Source: Galeopsis tetrahit
Lineage: Eukaryota; Streptophyta; Magnoliopsida; Lamiales; Lamiaceae
NCBI GenBank assembly: GCA_963675135.1
Contig: OY776123.1
Location: 18,011,840-18,075,839 of the forward strand
DNA: 64,000 nt
Direction of reading: 5' to 3'
This document shows, one piece after another, positions 1-11,059 of the stretch (positions within the stretch are counted from its first letter, which is position 1; each line of letters begins with the position of its first letter). The notes below the pieces were generated by a model. That model was not told where the DNA came from, ran no database searches, and saw nothing but the letters and a program-made list of their open reading frames with translations. A program made the position numbers and the translations under genes.

Positions 1-101
1 TCTGTCCATAAATAGGTACCCTGAAGTTACAAATGGAACATGTCTGATGCATAAAAAAAACACATTACGTTAAGGATAAATACATATCCATTACAGAAAC
101 A

Positions 102-761
102 TCAACTGGCAGATGGAGGATTCCTCCGTATAATGAGATCCAATTTGAGCAGACCACTTGTGCTGATAAAATCACTAGGAACAAGAAGACGCACTTTTGC
201 AGGGGGGTGAATCGTCCATTTCGTCATTAAATCCACATACGTTTTTAATTTGATCGAGCTCTCTCCAACAGTAGCTATAAGCTCATACGTGAATATTCTC
301 TTTTCCAAGGATGGTGCAACACAAACAACGTTGACAAAACTCCCAACAGTCTCAACAGAACGAGTAAGGATGAAAAGTGTACTCTGGCTTGTTTCTTGAA
401 GAAAAACGTGCTTCTGAGTATTATCCAACGAGATGGAAATGACAGAGCTGAAAGAGAATTTTCTGGAAGAATGCTTTTGACTGAAATGTGAATACAAGCA
501 CTTGGAAACAGCAACAAAATCACAACTGCTATGAGGGCATGAACAAGGAGTACAAGTGCATGTCTTTTCATGAGCTAGTCTCTTACTGTAACTTAATGTC
601 TCTGTGCACCCATAAGCCATATTTCGACATGTAATTCTGACGGATTCCAGAACTTTTTCAATCGCCCTGCAACGGTTGTATCCAATTGGCCAGCAGCAAT
701 TTGCACATTTGTTCTTCATTGTAGTGCAGCATGAGGCACATGCTATATGCCCATTCTCACA
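102..761 (-). CDS. SINA-like E3 ubiquitin-protein ligase, last exon (partial)
   Basis: This is the last exon of a seven-in-absentia (SIAH/SINA) type E3 ligase, a family that binds E2 enzymes through a RING and substrates through a C-terminal domain. The reading frame stays open upstream of the first ATG (719) to an AG acceptor at 762-763. It begins with residues CENGHIACASCC, the second half of a SINA RING finger. CANC follows, then the SIAH zinc finger with Cys/His spacing around CPHSSCDF and LYSHFSQKH, then a substrate-binding domain of about 110 residues ending SAS. An intron splitting the RING just before C(D/E)NGH is usual for plant SINA-like genes. The exon carrying the first RING half (a CPICFEPL-type motif) is not visible in the following 1.5 kb. 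The gene may therefore have a long or TE-filled intron, or be broken. Family call is firm; functionality is uncertain. Confidence 0.85.
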   Translation of the reverse strand, partial: CENGHIACASCCTTMKNKCANCCWPIGYNRCRAIEKVLESVRITCRNMAYGCTETLSYSKRLAHEKTCTCTPCSCPHSSCDFVAVSKCLYSHFSQKHSSRKFSFSSVISISLDNTQKHVFLQETSQSTLFILTRSVETVGSFVNVVCVAPSLEKRIFTYELIATVGESSIKLKTYVDLMTKWTIHPPAKVRLLVPSDFISTSGLLKLDLIIRRNPPSAS

Positions 762-1352
762 CTAATTTTTTAAATGAAACAAGAATATGTATCAGATAAA
801 ATTAACTATTGTGGTGATACTCGAAATTTCCATGCAATAAGTTATAAAGTTTCTGCCAGCTATGAAAGTTAATATGGCTCAAGTATTGGTATATACAAGA
901 CCTCTTTCTCAGCATAAAAGTCTGTCATGAATTATTATTAATAATTTAGCAGCGTATCTTCTGACATAGAAGAAAAGCCTTGCTGGAATTTAAACACTTA
1001 GGCCCATAGCAAGGCTCAAACTAGGTGTGGCAATTCAAGCTACTTTTTGTCGTTTGTGCCATGCTATTGGGTATTCGTGTGATCCATTCTATTCTTATTT
1101 TATTATAAACCATAAAACTAAGTATAACTTCAACTTAATTTGAATTTATGTTCATGTGTCATGTCTTATCATGTCATTTCTCTTTGTTATTCATGTTATG
1201 AGCCGTGCCAAACATTACACCCCCTAATTCAAGGACTAGATTTCATATAGAGAAAATTCACATAGCTTAAAAACACCATGTCATACTCTTGAAAATCATT
1301 GAGGTTGAAACACCACCCAACTATGTCATAGGAAAGTAAATAACTTATTTTG
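762..1352. other. Intron/intergenic DNA beside the SINA-like exon
   Basis: AT-rich sequence after the AG splice acceptor of the SINA-like exon. I searched the minus strand for a RING first-half exon followed by a GT donor and saw none. No other coding or repeat signature is recognised. Confidence 0.5.
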
Positions 1353-1440
1353 TACTCCTTCCGTCCCACTATAATTTTCTCACTTTTCTTTTTTGAACGT
1401 CACACAATAAGTTTCTCATTCTATTTTTGTGCATAAAAGG
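1353..1440. mobile_element. Stowaway-like MITE end (partial)
   Basis: Starts at a TA dinucleotide with TACTCCTTCCGTCCCA, close to the consensus terminus of plant Stowaway (Tc1/mariner-type) MITEs, followed by the typical AT-rich body. The matching inverted terminus (GGGACGGAGGGAGTA type) is not found downstream, so only one end survives or the resemblance is partial. Confidence 0.4.
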
Positions 1441-1464
1441 AGGAGACAGGGAGCTTAAGGTCAA

Positions 1465-1690
1465 TTATGGGTATACTTTAGTAGAGACAGTTATACTTTA
1501 GTAGAGGCAGTTATACTTGAGTATGAGTCTCTATATATAGGAGGAGTTGAGTAACTGCTTATCATCTAGAAATCATTTGTAATCTTGCAGCCTTGTGGCT
1601 TGTGGCAGACAGTTTATCCTCTGTGGCCCTCTCGAGGGAGTTTTATCATTCAATACAGTTCTTGCATGTGTAGGGTGTATATAAGACTTT
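1465..1690 (+). repeat. Possible LTR fragment with 20-bp tandem repeat
   Basis: Three imperfect 20-bp units beginning TATACTT (1472, 1492, 1512) precede a TATA-like CTATATATAGGAGG. Next comes a stretch resembling an LTR R/U5 region (TTGTAATCTTGCAGCC to CAATACAGTTCTTGC). No second copy, PBS or PPT is present, so a solo-LTR fragment is only a suggestion. Confidence 0.3.
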
Positions 1691-2313
1691 TCCTTTTTTT
1701 TTTAATATGCGCTATAATTGGGGAATTGATGTTTGAATTTAAATTTTAAATTAAGGTGTAAAATCTATTAATTAAGAGGTTATATTAATATAAAGGGCAA
1801 ATACGGTTTTTTGACACAAAAATGACCTTTTTAGGAAATTTTAAAAGTTGTATGTTTTAGTTGTTTAATAGTCTATAAAAGTGACCTTATTAGGTAATAT
1901 TCTCTTATTATTATCAAATAAAAATCCAAAAATATTATCATATGTTTGCAATTATTCAAATCTATTTTTTAAGCACCAATAGCAACATCAACAACAACAA
2001 CAATAAAGTAAATATAGAGAATCAGAGATAAAAGAAACTAAAAAAAAAAAATATAACCGTGATTGTGGATCGTGAAAAACTGAAAGGGAAAGTCGGATGT
2101 CGATGGCCAAAAGTGATCACCGATCCGATATCAAGATGAGATATACCCACTTGAATGTAACAAAGTATATTGGAATGGAAATTAGAAATATGAAATACAA
2201 AGTTTGAAAACACTCTAGACAATTTATATGCACTTCTCATGTACTGTTCTCCATACTCCTACTGTAGTGTAGTGGGCATTTAATTAGATATTGGGCCTTG
2301 GCCCCTAGAGACC
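1691..2313. other. AT-rich intergenic DNA up to the retroelement junction
   Basis: Low-complexity AT-rich sequence with no gene recognised. It ends abruptly at 2313, where sequence identical to the interior of the downstream copia third ORF begins (homology from AATGTCTC). Confidence 0.6.
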
Positions 2314-2314
2314 A

Positions 2315-5300
2315 ATGTCTCAAATCCCCTCAGAGGAGAATTCAGGAGCTTCAACTGAGATTGAAGAAGTTGCTGAAGAAGGAGTGAGTGTGCCTTCTGA
2401 TCATTCAGAAGAGTTGAGACAGAAGTACAATGAGACTAGACAGAAGTCTAGAGGTGATAAGAGGATCAGGGAAGTTGTCCCTGAGAAGGATGGTGAAGGT
2501 AGTGGGAGCAGTAGGGCCAGCAAGAGAAGGGCCAAGCCTACTGATAAAGTGTTGGAGCTTCAGGAAGAAAGGTCTCTACAACTTGCTCTAAGAGAGAGCA
2601 GAGCTGAAAGTAGGACCAAGTCCAAGTCAAGGACCAACTCATCTGGTTCTGGTACTCCAGAATCCAAGGTCCCTGAAGGTCAACCTATAGAGGCCAACAT
2701 CCCTGAAATCCAGAACCCTGAGCCCAACTCCCCTGAAACCCACATAACCCCAACCAACCAACCAATCACCCCCATTAATCTTACAAAGAGATACTCTCCT
2801 GAAGGGAGTATGCAAAGAAGTGGGATAGATGTGCTAGCAGATTTAGCAGTAGATGAGACAAGGCTGCAATCACCCTTTGATTCATCCATGCTCAACTACT
2901 CAAAACTCTTAGAAGCTGCACTTATTGAACCAACCCCTGTTAGTAAAGCCCCTTCAGATCCATTGCTCTCAAAAGCAACTGAAGTACCTCCAAGTTCACC
3001 CAACCCTTCTGAAGCCAATATACCTGAACTCAACCTTCCTGAAGCCACATTAGGAGAACCCAGAGCCAACTCCCCTATAACCCAAAGTCCCCATTCTAGT
3101 GGAGATGAGGAGGAGTATACTTATGAAAGTATGCTCAGAGGAGGAGCCAAGGCTACCGTGGACAGTTTGTATCCACAACTTGTTGGATTTCCAAGAATCC
3201 AGAAGATGTTCCATGATTTAAGGATGCTTGTTGATGTGAAGGAGAAGTCTATGATCGAAATATCACAAGTCATCCAAGATAAGGGTGCAAACTGGTGGAA
3301 AGTAGAGGAAAATAGATTGCTGCACTTTGCTGGAGTTTTGAAGACAAGATTCCTCATTGATGAGGAAGTGTTTGCAAAGTTAGTAGATGATAAAATCTTT
3401 GAGGAGAAGGAAAGAAAAGCTAAGGGCATCAAACACCCTGATAGCAGCCCCAATGATGATGATTCCCCTGATGATCCCTCAAACCCCTCAAAACCCAACC
3501 CTCCTGAAACCCCTCAAGCCAACCTCCCTGAATCTTTTCAACCCAAGCCTTCTGTATCAGCCAGACTTTCGAACCCTCCTAAAACCTATCATAGGAAAGG
3601 CACTGTATCTTCAGAGATGTTGACCATGGGTGGTAACACAACCAAGGACACATCTGCCAATGAAGGTTCTTCTGAACCCAAGGCACAGCCTAAAGATGTT
3701 GAGGTTCCTGTATTAGAGGCTGGTTTGGTTAAGGCCTATTCAGTGTCAGGAGAGTTGGACACTGATCAGCCCTTAATCATTCAGGATGACTCAGTGGCTG
3801 CTGATATAAGCACTGTGATCTCCCCATAACTGCCATCTTTGAACCTTGTTGAAGGTGGAGATGCTGCAGGATTAGGTGATGGAGTTGAAAAGGAGATGTT
3901 AGTGGAAAAACCAGAGGGAGCAGTAGATGAGAGAGATGTGGTGATCACTAGGATAGTGAGTGTACCACCAAATGAGGGTGATATAAGTGAGGAAGGGCAG
4001 GCTATTCTTGAAGTCAAATCTGAACTTCAGGAATCCCTTGATGAGAGGAGGCCTGTACCTTTAAGTGAGGACATTATAAATGAAGGGAGAAAAGAAATAG
4101 TTGAAAATGAGAAGAAGACTGCTGATGTATCAAAGTCTTATGAAAAAGAAATTGAGGGTGATAAATGTGTTTTTACTGACTCTTTTGATTTATCTGACAT
4201 TGCAGGAATAAGTTTTGAACAAATCTTTGCAGATGATCTCTTGACAGATGCTCCCATCCATGTTGATTCTGGATCAGCACAAGCCCTACTTGGACTGCAA
4301 TCAACAAAGTTGGATTCCTTGGCTCAACAAGTTCAATCAGCTCATGCAGAAACTTCTGGAGCATTAGATGAGCATGGAAGAACTTTGGCATCTGTGGAAA
4401 TGAGGCTGACAGGCTCTGAAGATGTGGTGTTACCCACATTGGAGGCAAGAATTGAAGGAGTGGAATCTGGTCTACAAACCATTTCCACTGAAGTTCACAA
4501 AGCCAAAGTCAGTATGGAGAACATTTCAAAGGAGGTCAAGAAGAATTAAAAGCTGCTTAGAGATAACCACAATGCAAATGTTCAAGCTATCAGATTGACC
4601 ATTAAGCAAGCTCTTGGCAAGAAGACAGCCTTGCAGAAGAAAAGAGCAGAGGCACAAAGGCTTGCTATGGTAAAAGCAGCTTCAGAGAAGTTTTCCCATG
4701 AGGTGATGGCCAACATTGCTGAAGGTGCAGTGGCCAACCTCACTGAGCTCCTTAAAGCCCAATTAGATGCATCTCTGAAAGCAACCATGGAGAAGGTTGT
4801 CCAACAAAAGATGAAGCCTGTTCTAGCCTTTCTAAGCTTGAGCAGTGACAGAATGCAGAACATACATGATGAAAATGTATACCTGTTGGAGGAGATGAAG
4901 TCTCTAACCCAAGCCCAATCCTTGATGGCATCAACTATGAGTGAACTAAGGCCTGAATGTTTTGATGCTGCCAAAAAGGGGGAAAGGGAAAGAGCAAGGG
5001 CAAAAGGTGCCTTAGTGATTGGAAGCCCAGTTAAGGGTAAGGACAAAGTTCCTGAGGGAAAAGGAAAGGAACCAGCAGTGCTGAACTTAGAAGAATTGGA
5101 TGAAGAGGAGCAGTTAGCACTTGCTTTGAAGAACTCAATGGCCTCAGCTCAAGAGGAAAGAGTGAGGTTACAACAGAGACCAGGTGGTGAGGTGTCTGGT
5201 TTGGACAAAAATGCTGAAGGTGTCCAAACTAGAGGAAAGATCAAGAGGGCAAAAGGAAAGAAAAGACAAGCTGAGACATTCACTGATTTTCCCAACAGCC

Positions 5301-6160
5301 TTGATCTACCACCTGAATTTAGAATTATTGATGATGAACCTATCTCCAAGAAGACCAAAGTTGCTGAAAAGGACAAGACTGCTGAAGTGTCCAAAATTGC
5401 TGAAAAGGTCAAGTCTTCTGAGAAAGAAAAGTCTAGTGAGACCAAGTCCACTAAAGGTGCCAAAACTTCTGAAGATGTAGAGGAGCTGTATGAAGAGGGT
5501 TTTGGACCTGGACCTAAGAAGAAGAAAGTAGTGGTGCTGAATGACCCATCAAAGCTGTTTCATGAAGGGTATGGCAAAGACCCTGAAACTCAACAGAAAC
5601 TGGCCATGATGAGAGCCCAAGAGAAGATGGATTTAATGGATGAAGCACAGAGAGCAAGAGATAAAAGAAGAGCAGACTTCCAGAAGCCAAGAAGGAAGAG
5701 AGCAACTTATAACAAGATGAAGCCACAGCTATTGATCCCTATGGACACCAAATATCCTCACTTGGATAAATGGGTGCCAATTCAGCTGAATGACTCATGG
5801 GAGGAAGCCAAAAGGGAGTTTGTCTATGACTACTATGTCATTGACAGATGGAATGGAAAAGATGTCAACTCCACTTTTGCTGAGTTCATGATAGAGTATT
5901 ACAGAGAACTTTATCAACAACTACTTGAAGCTGCTGATATTGCAAGATTTGAACTCACAGCTCCCAAGCCAATCATATACATGCCTCCCAAGCTTGAAGG
6001 ATGGATTGATCAGACAAGGATCCTGAATGAGTTTACTGAGATCCTCAAGGTGAAAAAGATGGTTCTTGGACCTAAGGGAACAGACCAAGAAGCCATGGCC
6101 TTGAAAAGGAGAGTGTGGGCACAATATGGGATGTTGCCACCTCCTGAGGATGATCTCTGA
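2315..6160 (+). pseudogene. Copia third ORF (ORF3), truncated and twice interrupted
   Basis: Third ORF of the copia family, lacking about 310 N-terminal codons compared with the copy at 28431-33217. The surviving part starts at an internal Met (MSQIPSEENS). It contains an acidic region with many N-x-PE/SPE motifs, two predicted coiled-coil stretches (around 4290-4560 and 4590-4960), a lysine/glutamate-rich segment and a conserved C-terminal domain (KWVPIQLNDSWEEAK to the end). Two in-frame TAA codons interrupt it, at 3827-3829 (CAA in the sister copy) and 4547-4549; the frame is otherwise unshifted. No signal peptide or hydrophobic transmembrane segment is seen, so the usual label 'env-like' is positional only. 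Not expected to be functional. Confidence 0.8.
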
Positions 6161-6752
6161 AATGGCTAAGTCCTCTGACCCTTTTTGATTAGTCAACTAT
6201 GCTAAAGTTGGTCAAGACTGCTGATGTGGTGTGATAATCTGATTGCTCTAATATGCATTGGTTGCTCTGTTACAAATATTTACATTTGATATCTGATGAT
6301 TTGCTCTTGAAGATCCAAATGCTGATAAGTGTTTTGGTTTTTTCTCTAATACTGGAAGATGCTCTGATACTTGAAGATCTAGATACTTTGAAGTGATTAA
6401 AGTGTTTCAGCTCTGATACTCTAGATCTTATGCTTAGTATATGCTCTAATAGTAGTAATGAAATGATCAATTGTAATAGTGTTTTGAATTCATGCTCTGA
6501 TATGATAACATCAACTATCAACATGCTTGTAATGTTTTTCATATGAATGATAGTTGAATTGACTTTGAATCAAGATACATTGTTACAGAAATCTCTCTAT
6601 GCCTATCTTTGAAACCTATGTGCAACATGAACAGTGAATACACTAACACATTGCTTTTCAGGATAATTGACCTAAGTCATGTCTTCTGAAGATAAATGTA
6701 ATAGGCGTAGCTAAGTCACTTTTGCATAGAATGTATAGGTTTTGGCATCATC
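6161..6752 (+). other. Non-coding 3' region of the truncated copia copy
   Basis: Between the ORF3 stop and the PPT. It contains repeated GCTCTGATA/CTCTAATA and GAAGATC motifs, with no coding frame. The sister copy lies at 33218-33809 and differs by only a few bases. Confidence 0.7.
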
Positions 6753-6766
6753 AAAAAGGGGGAAAT
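6753..6766 (+). other. Polypurine tract (PPT)
   Basis: AAAAAGGGGGAAAT directly abutting the LTR start TGTTGGGA. The plus-strand DNA synthesis primer for copia elements lies in this position. The same 14-mer occurs at 33810, 54930 and, reversed, at 16149. Confidence 0.9.
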
Positions 6767-8409
6767 TGTTGGGAATAAAATGAGATATGTTTTGATTCAA
6801 TACCAAAACCCCCTGAGACATGCCTAAGTCAAGTTGAGTATGTTCTAGAGATGTTAGAACATATAGAATTAAGGCTAGATGAGAAGCTGGTATGTTAGGC
6901 AGCTCTTAGTTTAATAGATGCATAATTTGAGGGGGAACCTATGCTTTGAAGTGTATCAAGAACAAGTCCCCTCAAGGCTCAAATTCTGGAACAACCACTA
7001 AGCCTAATGAAGGCCAAGTATGCTGATCAGGAGAGTTGTCCAGGAGTGTTGTCTCAGCACAATTAAGCAAGATCAAGTCTTCTGAAAGCTTGAAGTCAAC
7101 CATGCTGAAAGCCAAAGACAACAAGGCCCTAAAGATCTTCAAAGAATCATACTAAGATCACTTTCCAGTGAAGCAAAGGGCAAGAGCCAAGTCATCTGAT
7201 ATGAGCAAGCCAACCTTGCTGATAAGCAAGACTGCTGATAGTGATAAGGAGAGTTGTCCAGTTGATAAGGAGTGTTGTACTATCATTGGAACAATCTTCA
7301 GAAGCCATGTCCAAGTCCTAACAAGAGAATCTTAAAGTCAGACTTTGGGAAGAGTGCTGCAGAATGAAGACAAAGCTTAAACAGCCGTTTATTTCCCAAA
7401 TGAGGACATGTCACTATCAAGATTCTGTCTTCAAAGTTGAAGAACTAAAAGAAGACATTTATGGACATTTGAGGCTGCCTCTCCAACGGGCAAATCCTTC
7501 AATTGTCTATAAATACAGAAGTGTGGAGGCCATTTGAAAGCAGCTCAACAATTGACAAGAATATCCAACTATCCTACAAGAGTGCTCTCAAAGTCTTAAA
7601 AGACTGTCTTAGTCTTCATACACTTCTTCTAAGCTGAACCTATTGTATATCCATACACAAGCTTAGAGAGATATCCTAATCCTTACACACTGATCTTCAT
7701 TGTAAAGGATATCTCATTAGTTGGAACCTTACATCAATCCTTAACCCTTTCAAGTGAGAAAGTGAGAAGGTTGTTGTAGTAGTAGTAGAAGTGGTAGGAG
7801 CTGACTGTTGAGAGAAGAACAATTCAGTTCTGAGTTGAGAAGAGGGTACTAGGACTCTAGACATCCTAGGGATCAATTCACCAAGAGTGGTGTTCTTGAT
7901 CAAGTGCACCTTGGCACTATAAAACAAGTTAATTCCAAGAGTGAAGGAATTATCCTGTTCAATCAGGGAAAGTGGATGTAGGAGCTTGAGTCTCTGAACC
8001 ACTATAAACTCTTGTGTTGATTTGCTTTTCAAGTACTTTCATACACTCAACACTGCACACAAAACTGATCTTCCAAAAGATACATTCTCAAAGACTGTGC
8101 AAAACCTATTTGGACAAGTTCCCTGAAACTGGACTGTATTGAATTGATTAAGTGATTTCAGAACTTTAAAGGAGTCTAAACTAAAAGGGCCAACCACTAT
8201 TCCGCACATTTAACTCCCCTAGATAGTTATTCAACTAAGTACTCAATAGTACTTAGTAGTTTGATTATCTTAGAAGAGTTAATCATCTTCAGCAGAGTTG
8301 TCCAAGACAACCTTGCTGAGCTCTGGTTTGATCAAAGTCAAAAAGAATTTGCATACAAGTGTATTCCCCCCCCATACACTTGATATATATACTCCTTTCA
8401 GGACCAACA
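6767..8409 (+). repeat. Shared LTR (3' LTR of truncated copy, 5' LTR of full copy)
   Basis: 1643 bp, beginning TGTTGGGAATAAAATG and ending GGGACCAACA-type (here GGACCAACA). It is preceded by a PPT and followed after two bases by a tRNA-Met PBS. It matches 33824-35468 (1645 bp) with about ten substitutions by eye plus a C-tract length change. The five bases before it (GAAAT) do not match those after the far LTR, consistent with an internal LTR of a tandem array. It contains a TATA box and a C8 tract near the end. Confidence 0.92.
7508..7515 (+). promoter_or_regulatory. LTR TATA box
   Basis: TATAAATA within the LTR, about 900 bp before its end; conserved at 34565-34572 in the sister LTR. Probable core promoter of the genomic transcript. 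Confidence 0.6.
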
Positions 8410-8411
8410 AG

Positions 8412-8423
8412 TGGTATCAGAGC
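8412..8423 (+). other. Primer binding site (initiator tRNA-Met)
   Basis: TGGTATCAGAGC two bases after the LTR, complementary to the 3' end of plant initiator tRNA-Met. It is the standard Ty1/copia minus-strand primer site. Confidence 0.92.
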
Positions 8424-8548
8424 AGGGGTTCAAAGACCACTGCTTCTGAAAAGCCATCTTGGTTTTCAAAATCACATATTTGGTGTGGTCACTGAACTGA
8501 TCTGTCTGAAATCCTTTGTATCTATTGTCTAACCTTTTTATTGAAGAA

Positions 8549-11059
8549 ATGGCAAGAGGAAACAACAACAACCAGAACCAGCAGCAAAATCCTGATCAGA
8601 ACATAAATGCTGCAGTTCCACCACCTGCTGTTCAAGGATTGGACAATATGGCAACAAATCCAGTCAATCACATATCTCATCACAAATTGCCCATGTTCTC
8701 AATTGATAATTATGATTTCTGGAAAATCAGAATAAGAGCTCATCTTGCATCTCTTCATACTGATATGTTAAGAGTGATCACAAGAGGTCCTTTTGTGTTC
8801 ACCTTTGTCAATCCAAGAGTCACAGAGGCTCAAAGGGCAGACACAAGAGATGTGCTACCCAAAGATGAAGATGACTTCACTGCTGATGAAAAGAGGAAGG
8901 ATAATTTGAATTATCTTGCAATGAATACCCTCTATCAAACAATTCCAGATGCAATCATGGGAAGGGTCTACCACTGCACAACTGCCAAGGAAATATGGGA
9001 TACTCTTGCAGAAATGTGTGAGGGCACTGAGAAAATCAAGGAGAATAAACTCCAAGTGGCAGTGCAGAAGTTTGAACAATTCACAATGGAGTCTGAGGAG
9101 TCCATTGATAAATTTGCTGGTAGATTCACTGATGTGATGAATGAAATCAACTCCTTGGGCAAGGTCTACACCAAGAGAGAAGTTGGATTGAAGATATTGA
9201 GAAGTCTCACTCAAAAGTGGGATGTCTATGCTGTAATGATGCAAAATACCAAAGATCTCTCCACCATGCCCATGCAACAAATCTTCTCTGAACTCAAAGC
9301 TTATGAGTTCGACCTCAATAGAAGAAAGCCTGTTGAGGAATCTTCAAATCCTACAAAAGGAGTGGCATTCAAAGTCAAGACTGCTGAACCTGAAATGCAG
9401 TCTACTCCAAGATCATCAAAGTCAGTCTCCAAGACTGAAATGAAGGAGGAACTAGCCTTGACGACTAGGAGGTTTGAAAAGCTAAACTCAAGGTTTGGTA
9501 GATACAAGAAATTCTACCAAGACAACAAATTCAGGAGAAGGTACAACTCTCCTGAAGCTCAGGCTGAAGTCAAGAAGCCTGAAGAGAAAAGATCAGAGAA
9601 CAAGTACTCTGATAGGAGAAGGTCCAATAGAGCTGAACCCTCATCATCAAGAAGAAGAGAAGAACCAAAGAAAGATGATGATGAAGACCTGTGCTATAAT
9701 TGCAAGAAGAAAGGGCACTTCCAGTATGACTGCCCTGAATTGAGCTCTAAGGAGAGAAGAGAAAGACAAGCTAAAAGAGACAGAAAATTCACCAATAGAA
9801 AGGCCATGATGGCTGGTGAAGAATCTGATAGTGCTGAAAGCTTTAACTCTTCAGATGGACTGTTCTCCAACAGTGATGATGATGATGATGTCTGCAACAT
9901 GGCTATTGAGGATGATGAGGTATCCTCTACTTCTAGCTCACCATCATTCATCTCACAAAACAATAGTGAGGTCAACCTGAAACTTTCCCTTGGAAAGTTG
10001 ATGGAAGATTTCACTATGTTACAAGAATTTCATGACAACTGTGTGAGAGAAAATGAAAGATTGGCTATTGAACTTGCCAAAACCTCTGAGGTAGTTGTTG
10101 ATGTCAAATCTACTGAGTTGTATCAACAAGTCTTGAGAGAGCTTGAGGAAGCAAATCTCAGGATAGTTGACCAACAAAAAGAGATTGATGATCAACTTCT
10201 CTCTCAGAAGAGAAAAGATTTTGAACTAAAAATTCTAAATGCTAAGTTTGAAAACCTCTCACATGAATATGATATTCTTAAATCAAGTGAAGAGAGCCTG
10301 AAACTAAAGATGTCTGCTCTGAAGAAATCCTCTAGAGTAATAGAGGAAATTCAGAGTTATCAAAGACATATGGCTCAAAGAAGTGGATTAGGTTTTGATC
10401 CATTTGAATCTTCACCTTGTCTTAGTGTTGCTTCTACAAGTAACACTAAGAGAATCTTTGTTAAGTCAGTGGCACCAATTGAAAATGAAAACAAACAACC
10501 ACTGAACAAAGGAAAGGGCAAAATGGATGACTTGCCTACTCAAGTGCTTCAGGAGACTAGGCCAAAACCTAAGGAAATGGCCAAAGCTCCTGATCACAAG
10601 AGGAATGTTGGTCAGCAGAGTAGACCCAATGGAAGGGCAACTCTCCTGAACAATGTTCAGAGGAGTTATCCAAGGTATAATCAGCCTAGGCCAACTCTTC
10701 TGAGAAAGCCTCAGCTGACTAGACCTAAGGACAACTATCCTCAAAGGCAAAATAAAATGAGACAACCAAAACCCTTCATGCCAAAGGGTAATAAGAAAGC
10801 CTTTCCTCAAAGATTCCCTCAAGTAGCACAAAGAACTTATAAGTTCAGGAGATTTGACAACTCTCCTGAAACTTACAGAGTGAACACATTCACACATACT
10901 TTCCCCAAGGCATTTAAGGGAAAGACAGTGTATGTAGATGCTAGAGGAAGACAACTTAGCCACCTTGAATCAATCAGGGTTATTAGGCAAGTTTGGGTTC
11001 CTAAAGGTACATCTAACCTCTCAGGACCCAAAATTCAAAGGGTACCTAAACCAATCTAA
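8549..11059 (+). CDS. gag: Copia gag polyprotein (intact)
   Basis: 836 residues starting MARGNNNNQNQ. This start is preferred over an upstream in-frame ATG at 8516 because the family copy at 43292 also starts there and homology begins just after it. The N-terminal half carries the copia gag (UBN2/retrotran_gag-type) region: SIDNYDFWKIRIRAHL at about 50-65, then a helical capsid-like segment to about 260. A CCHC zinc knuckle CYNCKKKGHFQYDC lies at 382-395, embedded in Lys/Arg/Glu-rich sequence. An acidic Ser-rich block and a coiled coil (about 510-620) follow, then a basic Pro/Arg/Gln-rich tail. The product would form virus-like particles in the cytoplasm and bind the genomic RNA. It ends TAA, with pol in the same frame beginning 12 bases later. 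Confidence 0.9.
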   Translation: MARGNNNNQNQQQNPDQNINAAVPPPAVQGLDNMATNPVNHISHHKLPMFSIDNYDFWKIRIRAHLASLHTDMLRVITRGPFVFTFVNPRVTEAQRADTRDVLPKDEDDFTADEKRKDNLNYLAMNTLYQTIPDAIMGRVYHCTTAKEIWDTLAEMCEGTEKIKENKLQVAVQKFEQFTMESEESIDKFAGRFTDVMNEINSLGKVYTKREVGLKILRSLTQKWDVYAVMMQNTKDLSTMPMQQIFSELKAYEFDLNRRKPVEESSNPTKGVAFKVKTAEPEMQSTPRSSKSVSKTEMKEELALTTRRFEKLNSRFGRYKKFYQDNKFRRRYNSPEAQAEVKKPEEKRSENKYSDRRRSNRAEPSSSRRREEPKKDDDEDLCYNCKKKGHFQYDCPELSSKERRERQAKRDRKFTNRKAMMAGEESDSAESFNSSDGLFSNSDDDDDVCNMAIEDDEVSSTSSSPSFISQNNSEVNLKLSLGKLMEDFTMLQEFHDNCVRENERLAIELAKTSEVVVDVKSTELYQQVLRELEEANLRIVDQQKEIDDQLLSQKRKDFELKILNAKFENLSHEYDILKSSEESLKLKMSALKKSSRVIEEIQSYQRHMAQRSGLGFDPFESSPCLSVASTSNTKRIFVKSVAPIENENKQPLNKGKGKMDDLPTQVLQETRPKPKEMAKAPDHKRNVGQQSRPNGRATLLNNVQRSYPRYNQPRPTLLRKPQLTRPKDNYPQRQNKMRQPKPFMPKGNKKAFPQRFPQVAQRTYKFRRFDNSPETYRVNTFTHTFPKAFKGKTVYVDARGRQLSHLESIRVIRQVWVPKGTSNLSGPKIQRVPKPI

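Larger units (their letters stand above)
2314..6766 (+). mobile_element. 5'-truncated tandem copy of the copia element (third ORF + PPT)
   Basis: From 2314 this stretch matches 29371-33823 nearly base for base at a constant offset of 27057, and then runs into an LTR. It holds only the last four-fifths of the third ORF, the 3' non-coding part and a PPT. The PPT abuts the LTR at 6767, and that LTR is also followed by a PBS, so the LTR is shared by two units. This is the arrangement expected after unequal LTR-LTR recombination, followed by loss of the leftmost unit's 5' part. No target duplication is possible at the truncated edge. Confidence 0.85.

Noticed and set aside
2022..2240. 72-aa minus-strand frame left of the copia junction, tested as the missing part of the esterase-like gene
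   Set aside because: Phe/Ser-rich AT-rich DNA without esterase motifs; no link to 35469-35584.
7697..8032. 111-aa minus-strand frame, repeated at 34754-35089
   Set aside because: Lies wholly inside the two copia LTRs, antisense, with no domain; an LTR shadow.
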